Shown here: positions 41,501 through 50,500 of the stretch, in pieces | Numbering within the stretch: the first letter of the stretch is position 1 | Layout: each line of letters begins with the position of its first letter | Assembly (NCBI GenBank): GCA_964577115.1 | Contig: CAZNXJ010000018.1 | Span: 45,315 to 109,314 of the forward strand | DNA: 64,000 nucleotides | Direction: 5' to 3' | Source: CAZNXJ01 sp964577115 | GTDB lineage: Bacteria > Planctomycetota > Planctomycetia > Pirellulales > Pirellulaceae | The notes under the pieces: generated by a model | The model's input: the letters and a program-made list of their open reading frames with translations, nothing else | Databases searched by the model: none | Told to the model about the DNA's origin: nothing | Program-made: the position numbers and the translations under genes

Positions 41501-44500
41501 CCATCAAAACTCTCGCCGGCTGTCGTGAATTCAAACCGCAGCCGCAGGTCCGAGCGTCCGGCGAACTCGGACAGATCGATACGTGCCTGCCGCCAGCTGT
41601 TCGAATTGTCGAATAGTTCGACGACGCCGTCGCGCAATTCAAACTCGTCATCGGCTGTACCTGGTCCGCGGAACGAGTTGTTCGTACCGAGCAATTGCCA
41701 ATCGCCGCTCGAATCCGTGATATACACCCGGAACGCATCGCGCATCCGGTTGTTGTTATCGACGTAGTCGGTGCCTTCCGTCGCCAGGAAGTAATTGAAG
41801 TACAGCATAGGAACGTCAGCTGCACTGTAACCTTCCAGGCTGAACGGAGACGACTCGAGTTGCCCGTGAGCGCCTCCCGGGAAGTTGTACGAGCCTGAGA
41901 TTCCCGGATCCGGCGCCGCGGAATAGCCATTGGCGGCGGGGTTTTCGAAACCGAACCAGAAGCTCGCTCCACCGCCATCCGGGTTACCGTCGACACCCGC
42001 AACCGATTGATCGGGGAAGCGGCTGAGATCGAACGGAATGTTCAGTCCATGGCCGGCATCGAGTTCGCGATTGGTGGTAACGTGCCAGAGGTTCAGATCA
42101 AGGTTCGAAAACGCGAGGCCGTTCGCCTCGGTGACGCCGGTTGAGATCCGCGTTTGGCCGTCCATGAAAACGGGCAGAAGAGTGCCGTTGGTGTCAAACG
42201 CGTACACGACACCAGTTCTGCTGATGCCGAACAGGACGTTGGCGTAGCGGCCTCCTTCAACATGCGGCGGTCCGGCGGTGAGGCCGGAGAATTCGATGCT
42301 TTCGCCACCCACATTCGCGACCAGCTCGGAAACGAGTTCGGAGCCTAGGACGTTCAAGCGGTAAAGCATGCCCGTATCGTCGACGGCATACATCACTCCG
42401 TTCACGTTAGCGAGCCCGGTGACGGTGCCGCCGTTGCCGAAGCCGGTGAAGGTCAGCGGCAGATCGCCCCTCGCCGTGGCATCCGTCAGCTCGATCGTTC
42501 CCGGCGTGGCGGGCGACGTGGACGGAGCGACTTGCGGGAACAGTTCGCGACGAATGATGTCGCTAACTCGCTGGGCGAGTTCCTCCTGGGATTCACCAGC
42601 GAGAAATCCTACGCGGATGTTTCCGGGATTCACGCCCCCTTCCGGCCCGGCAACCGGCGCAAAGACGTCCAGAGCGCCACGCAAGTCAGTCCGATTGACC
42701 GCCTGGAAGTTCATCCGGTCGCCTTCGAAGCTCGGCCGGTTCATATAAAACACGCCGCCGCTGGAATCGAACGAGGCACCGCGCGAATCGACGAGAATGA
42801 ACTCGTCGTTGTTGACCACCTGCACGTCCCAGACACCGTTCGCGCGCGGGTTATTTCCGGTACCGGACGGCGCCACGACGCCTTCAATCATCACCGCCTG
42901 ACCCGTGGTCAAGCCGTGATTCGGGACGTTCAGTAGAATCGGTGTAACCCCGGCATCGGACACGGAATTCACGGGAAGCGCCGCTCCCACGTTCGTCACG
43001 ATCGAATTTCCAACCTCGTCGCGTGTCCAGTATTCCTCGACGGGAATCATGCCGTTCGGCCCACGCTCGACGTTGTTGAAGATCGCCACCGGCCGCATGC
43101 GCGATGTGAAATTACCGCTTCCGTCGACGTTGGTGACGATGATGCCCAGACCATTGAAGACGACTTCGTCGCCGTAGTTGATGGCGGTCGCGTTCGTGTT
43201 TTCACGTACGGCCCGAGCAACTTTCGCGGCGACATCCTCGGCCGAATCGACACCCGTCACGGGAATCGGAATACGGCCCGCGGTTACACCATTGCCGATA
43301 TCGAACTCGAACGTAACGGCTCGCCCTTCCGTCTGAACCGTAAAGAACTGGGCGTCGGCGAATTGGCCGCCCGTGAACATCTTGTAAATCGGGGCCTGCC
43401 CATGATCGCTCTCAACAAGAATGCCGCGATTCAGCTGAACGTATCCGTTATACGGATCGCTGGCCGCGGCCGTTCCAAGATTACGCGGCGACAGACGCGA
43501 GTCATTGTCGTTCAGATGGGTAACCACCTGCTCGGCGAGCGCATGGTTCCGGGCGGCGATCTCGGCCGGTGTCGCGGCCGTGGTGAACGTCAGCGCGAGG
43601 TTCCCATCGGTGACCGTACCATCATTATCGAATTCAAAGACGATCGGTCCGTCGAGCGTCGTGATGGTAAACGCCTGGCCGTCGGTAATATCGCCCGTCG
43701 GCATCGCGAACGACGAGCGGCCGCGCTGGTCGGTACCGAAGGTGCGAATCTGGCTCGTGCCGACCGCGACGCTCGCCCCCGGACTGACGACCACTGTGTT
43801 CGCCGTAGCAAGATCTCCTTCCAGCGCAACAAGGCGTTCACCGCCGATCGTATCGACAGCCGTCGCGCTGATGCTGCTCGCGCCTACCGAATTAATGGCA
43901 TTCGTCAGAAGCGTTTGCAGCTCGTCCACGGTTGTGTTCGCCGTGTAGCTGATAAGCACACTGCCCGCCGTCTGCTGGCCGTCGGGTGCGGCTACCCCTA
44001 CGTCTTCGAACTCGAACACGACAGTAGCGCCAGAGGTGTCCATCAGGCGCACCGTGGTACCGTCCAGCAAGTGTTCGCCGGCGATTCCATCCTGGTCGTA
44101 ATCCGGGATGGTGATCGTGGCGCCTGTGTCAAACTGGTAATGCACGCCGAAGCGGCTGGCGCCGTAATCGTCCAGTGAAAAATAATAGCCGTCGCGAACG
44201 ACCCGCCCCACTTCGGGATCGATGGTCAACCGGACCTCCGGCCCCGTGTCGAACTCGAAGGTGGTCGAAGTGCGGCCGAAAATCGGCGAATGTTCGATCG
44301 TAAACTCGACACCGTCGGTCAGTACGGGAGTCGTCACGTCGAGTGGCGAGGGCTGGTATTCCGTCGGATCCGGGACCGTGATCGAGCTGAACAGCGTAAT
44401 AACCTCGCCCCGTTCAATGATCGTGGTTCCGGCGCCGGCGTAACGGCAGATATTAGTCGTACAGCCCAGCCGCTGTGGATCACTGTAGGCCGCACCCGTA

Positions 44501-47500
44501 TTGATATCGAACTGGTAGATGATGTTCTTCGTGCGGGCAACGCCGAGGGCCTCACCGCCGAGCATTTGTTCGCCGCGGTTACCGATGAAGAAACCGTCGA
44601 GCTGATCGTCGCCGAGGAAGGTGATAGCGTTCACCCACATGCCCGAGCCATTCTGGACGCCAAAGAAATCAGCCCGAGCCTCATTACCCTCGGTGTCGAT
44701 TTCCCACGTCTGCATGCCATCATCGCCGACGACCTCGTAGCCGAGCGGCGTAATGGTGTCGACGCCCGTTTCGATGCGCAGGTAATTACCGACGCTGTTA
44801 TCGTTGATCTCTCGGCCGTCGAAATAGATGTGCGAGTACGTGAACAACTGACCGTCAAAGCGCATGGCAATGTCACCGATCGCCGCGTCGATCTGGTTCA
44901 ACCGGTTGGTGACAAAGCCCGTGAACGGATTTACCTGATGAAACGTGGTCAGGTGTCCGGTCGTCGTACTGCGACCACTGCTAACAAACAGCGTCACGTC
45001 GCCCAGATGGAACGGTACCGCGTTCTCGGCGCGCAGCAGGGCGGGCGTCTGCGGCGGCGCGAGCGTCGAACCGCCACTCGAATCGATATGATCCTCGGCG
45101 ATGCGAACCACTGACGTTACCGGTTCGAGCCGGATCAGTGGATTGGCAGGGTTCGCCACGTGGTACTGATCCATCGCCGCGGGTAGCAGCGACGTGTTGA
45201 AGACGGCCACGTAGTAGCGGCCGAGCGGCAGCGTCTGCGTACCGATGTAGGCGTCGTGGGTGCCCGCTGAACCGCGCGTCAGGTCCGTCATATCGGCCCC
45301 GTGCAGCGGTCGCGGCTGGTCGTCGGCAATGTTCGAATCGTCGCCGAAAAGAATCAGGCGGAAGTTGCTGTCGTACACGGCAAGCCGCGTGTTGGGACGC
45401 GCCATCCCGTCGGCATAATCAATATCGAACACCGCCGAGAGGAACGAATAGAGCTCGTTCACCTGAACGGAATCGTATTCGACGTCGAAAGCATAGAAGT
45501 CGACGTCGTTGGCTGAGGACAATCGCCCCGCAACGGTCAGAGCGGCGCGGTCGGTATTCAGCAAATTGCCAAGGTTCAGCGCGGTGGTGATGGTGTCGTT
45601 GTTGTCCGCGCCCGTAGCGGCTTCTGCGGCTTCGCCCAGCAGCGGGGAGTGGAGCGGCTGCCCGATCACTTCGATCGCGTTGGTCGCATAGCGAATGTCG
45701 GCGAAGCGCACGGTCGAACCGGCAACCTCATCCGTCTCGCGCAAGCGGACCTGCACGTGATAAACACCGGAGGTGAGCCCACCCAGCAAGTTCGTATCGA
45801 CCTGCGGGTTGTTGCTCCGGATGCGGACAAAGTATTCGGTCTCGACACCTGCGGATCCCGGCAGTACGACGCGCATGCCCGGATCGCGGGGATTGGTACC
45901 CCAGAAATCTTTCGGCTGGAACGGCGACTTCTGCAAGATGTTCGCCTGGACGGTCGGCGATTGGCGATAGATTGTGCTCGTCCCAAGCTGCTCGGTCTGG
46001 GAATTCGTCGAGCGCGCAATAACCTGACCGTTTTGGTCGAGAAGTTCGATGACGGCGTCGAGCGCGTGCGTCGAGCGATCCATGTCGAACCACACTTCGG
46101 TTCCGGCCGTCGCACTGAAGCTGTAAACATCGAGATCGTTGGGGGCGTTCAGCAGCCCGACGATTTCGAAGCCGAGCCGCTGGTTCTCGTCGCCAGCCTT
46201 CTCGTTGCTGGCGAGCCGGCCGAGCACCTGAGCGCGGTCGGGGATGGCATTCGGCCCCGGCGCGTCCACATCACGCGGTTCCTCTTCGAGGATGACTTCG
46301 ACGTTGCGGTCGTGAGCGAACTGGTCGATCCGGATGCTGCGCCAGTCGCCGGGCAACGGAACGGTTGCCGAGCCGTCGTTGTTCGTATCCGTGATGGGAC
46401 TGCCGAATGTCTGGAAACCGGCTCCAATCGAGTCGTCGCGCAGCGAGGTGAAGACAACGGGCGAGCCCGGCTGGCCGATGACTTGCACGATACCGCCAAT
46501 GCGATCGTTGATGTCCAGCGGACGGCCGGTGGCGGTGAAGCCCGCCGTCGGTCCGAACAGCTTCACGATCAGGCTCTCCGTCAGACTACTCTGCATACGC
46601 AGTCCGCCGAAGGTGTGGAAGTCCGGTACGTAAATCGTACCGAGCAGGATATGGACGATATCGGTGTCATCCCAGATCGCTTGCGTCGTCAGCGTCTCGG
46701 GGCGCACCTTCATCCCGTTCAACTCGGTGTTGCTGATCCGGTTTTCGCGAATCAGCGGCCCGCGATTGTCGCGATAGCCTTCGATCCGATCGGCAAAACC
46801 AGTAGCGCGGCCCATGTCGGTCTGGAGGTTGTGGTACAGACCGTTGGCGTTGATGTTGATGGCCGCGATCCGAGCGTCAGGATTCGCCGGCTGCGTGGCG
46901 CGGGCGTTATCGCGAATGCTGTTGCCTACGAGAATTAAGGGCTCGGCATTCCGCACGAAGATAACACCTTCGTCGTTGTGCCCGCGGCCAAACCGCGTAT
47001 CGGCCGCCTGGCCGCCCGTACCTTCAGCGTTGCGTTCGAACACGCTGTTGGTGATTCGCGCTCCACCGTGGTGGACTTCGATCACATTGAAGCCGGCGAA
47101 TGAACCTTCGACCTTGTTGACACCGCCACCGTACGTGAACAGAGCATGGTCGATGCTGGCCATCGCCGCGGGGCCCACGTAGATGCCGCCCCAGTTCCCC
47201 GGCTGCGGGTTCGATTCCTGAGCGCCCAGCGAATTGTCGTTGTTCGTATCGGTCGTACCGCTCGCACCGTAACGGTCATCCAGCCGTGACGTGAAGATGA
47301 CTTCCCGGCCGTCGAGCGCTTCGGCAATGAACGTCGCGCCCACACCGACTTCAATACGAGCTCCTTCGAGTTTGACGATCAGGCCTGGATCGATGGACAA
47401 ACGCGCATCGAGCCGCGCACGGAGCGTACCGGTGGCAGGTTGCAGCGGGCCGCCGTGCGTCGTGCCATTGTCCAGGAACTGGGTGCTCGAACGGTCAATC

Positions 47501-50500
47501 TCGGCAACCAGCTGATACGTACCGCCTCCGGTCGCATCGCTGCGATAGATCCGGCGCGAGACAAACGGTTCGGGAGCCGGCGGCAAATCGTTCAGCCGGA
47601 TCGACCGCTCGTCACCGCTCAGCGTCGCCGAATACGTCACCGCCGATGATGGGCTTTCATTCCCGTCCCGATCCACATAGACGACGATGTAGTTGTACGT
47701 ACCGTCGGGCGTCAGCGTCCCGCCGGGAAGAGGCGTCAGCGTCACGCGCAGCACCGGCGGTACCGTCACGTCGAGCACCGGTCCACCCGGCGTTCCTTCG
47801 ATGCGCAGGTTCTCGGTCAAGACGTGGACGATATCCGTGTCGTCCCACCGTCCGGAAACGGTCATCGGTCGCAGCTGATCGCCCGCCGGCGTTACGACGC
47901 GAATGAACAGACCGTTCGTGGAATTGTTAAGCAGACGGTTACCGTAAATCGCCGGCCCGACTCGGTCGTAATCCGACGTATACACGCCGTTCAACTGATA
48001 CTGCGGGCTATGGAAGTTTGTCTCGGCAAAGCTATTCGGATCGGCCGAAACGGCGGCATCCGAGCTACGGGTGATCGAGTTGTACGAGATCGTTGGCCGC
48101 GCCTCGATCATATGGATCGGGTTAATGACCTGCGGAACCGAATCGACCACGATGTTTCCACCACCCCAGCGAATGTCGGCGTGGTTGACGTAGTCGAGGA
48201 AGATTCCCTCGCGATCCCACGTGAAGCGCCCTTGCGATTTATCGACGTCCGTGCGGAAGACGAGCCCGCCCCAGTCGCCTCCCTTCGGCGCCGTATTGAA
48301 GGGATCCGTGTTGCGCCCGATCGTCGCATCGTGCCAGGAGGTAAAGTACGCGCTTTCTGTCGGCGTGCCGAGCACCTGAAGAGCGCCGCCGCTGCGGTCG
48401 ATCTGGAGGTTGGAACTGCCCACGCCGATCCGCGCTCGGCGAAGTTTGAAGATCGCTCCCGCGTCGACCATGAGCGTAACGCCCTGGGGGATCGCGAGCG
48501 TCGACCCGTCCGGCAGCTCACGGCCCAGTGCATCAAAGCCAACTTCGTAAGCAAAATTGTCCGTCAGCGTCGTCCCGTTGCCATCGAGCCCGCCGTTTCC
48601 AACGACGCGAATGATATCGCCAGGATTCGCCTTGGAAGCGCCGAAGAAAGCGCTGTTCGACAGCGGGTTCGTGCTGCCGATGTTGTTCAGCGGACGAGCG
48701 AGCGAGCCGTCCCCGCCGGCGGGAGCCGATTTGTCGACGATGATCGTTTTCGGCTGCCCGGGCAGGTTCGTTCCGGCGATCGGCGCCGTGCGGAACCAGA
48801 AGTTGTATACGCCGCCCGGCCGACCATCGTGATCGCCATCGAACGCCACGCCCGGCAAGTCCGTTCGGATGCCAGACAGTCCGGCGCCGAGCGTTACTTT
48901 CGCGTCGTCGTGCAGACGGATCTGCGTCCCCACGCGCGTCGCGCTCAGCGAGAGACCGGAGTTGTTAATCGCCGTTGTCAGCGCCGTCGCAATCTGCACG
49001 GCAGACGTCTGATTCGTGATCGCGATGCGAATGTGGTCGGGGTTTGAAAGCGTGTTGTTCTTGTCGAACTCGAACGTGCGGCTCGCACCTGTCTGATCCG
49101 TGATCGTCAATTGACGCCCGTCGGCGATCACCGATCCCGCGCCGGTCACTTCGAGATCCGCCGGCTTATCGACGATGCTGCGGGACGCGTCCGGACCGAA
49201 CGTCATGCGCAAACGATATTCGCCGTCGGACGTTCCCCCGATTCCACTGTTTGGAATCGCCGGATCGTAGCTGTCATTTCCGCTCGCACTGACGCCCAGG
49301 TAGTAGGTACCGGGGCCCAGTGTGAGTTCCAGGAAGGAGTCCTTGCTGTAGTAATCGTCGTTCTGCGCGATGAGCCGGCGGACTGGATTGCCATTGATGT
49401 CCAGCACCGGCGCGCCATTCGCGTCGGTTAGGACCTGATACAGCGCAAGGCGCGTATCGAGCAGGCTGCTATTGGGAAGACGCTCCGCAAACGTCTCGAC
49501 GGACAAAACCCCCGTGGCTTCGAGCCGGAACTGGTAGAGATCGACATCGATTCCCTCGGGGCGGTAGAGGTACTGTCCGTGGACAATGTCGTGGTCACCC
49601 GGATATTGGGGCTCGATCCGGTTGTCAAAGTTCAGAATCGCCTCGGCGCCCTGGATCGTCAGGTTCGGCAGGTCGTAGCTGTGGCCGAGCCCCAGAAGGT
49701 GGCCGATTTCGTGCATGGCCACTTCGAACCAGCTCTCCATCCCCGCCGGGCTACCCGGTGGAACCTGGCCGAAACCGTCATACCACAGCTCGGCATTGTC
49801 CATGATGGCTATGCCAGTACCAGGCAGTCCTATCGCGCTGAGGGATTGTCCCAGAGTACCGCCAGGCCCCGTCGGAATATTCGGGTCCAGCGCCCGCATG
49901 TCGCCCGTGACGATCGTGAAACCCGCCGCATCCGATTCGACAAACTGGACGCCGAGCAACTTGCTGTAGATGGTGAAGATCTCGCGCGCACGCTGCTTCT
50001 GATTCTCGGTGATCAGATTGTGCAGAGGGTTCCCGTTGGGATCGACGCCGTAAACGTCCTGGAAGTTGTAGGCGATGACCGGAATGCCCGCCGTGCCGAC
50101 AATGTTAAGGTAGTGGTTTTCCTGATTGATCCACCGGTGCCCCGGTTCATCCAGCGCCCCCGGCCATTCGTTCGGATACTCGACGGGCTCGAGCGCATGC
50201 GACAGTTCGATGCTGTTCAGTCGTTCGACGGATACACCAGTCGCATTCGCGCTGAGCGTTGCCGTAACCGAAGGACCAAACGTAACGTGCGTACCGAACA
50301 CGGTCGCGATCGAGCCGAGGGGCGAACCGTTGATGGCCGTGGCAATCCGACTGGCAAGCACCGCGGCCGTGGTGGCGCCGGAATAGTTGATGGCAATCGC
50401 CCCCGGGATGCTCGGCGGCGCTCCTGTCGTGAACTGAAATACGCGACTGGTACCCGCGGCATTCGTTACCGTGAGCGTCTGGCCGGCGGTAATCGAACTC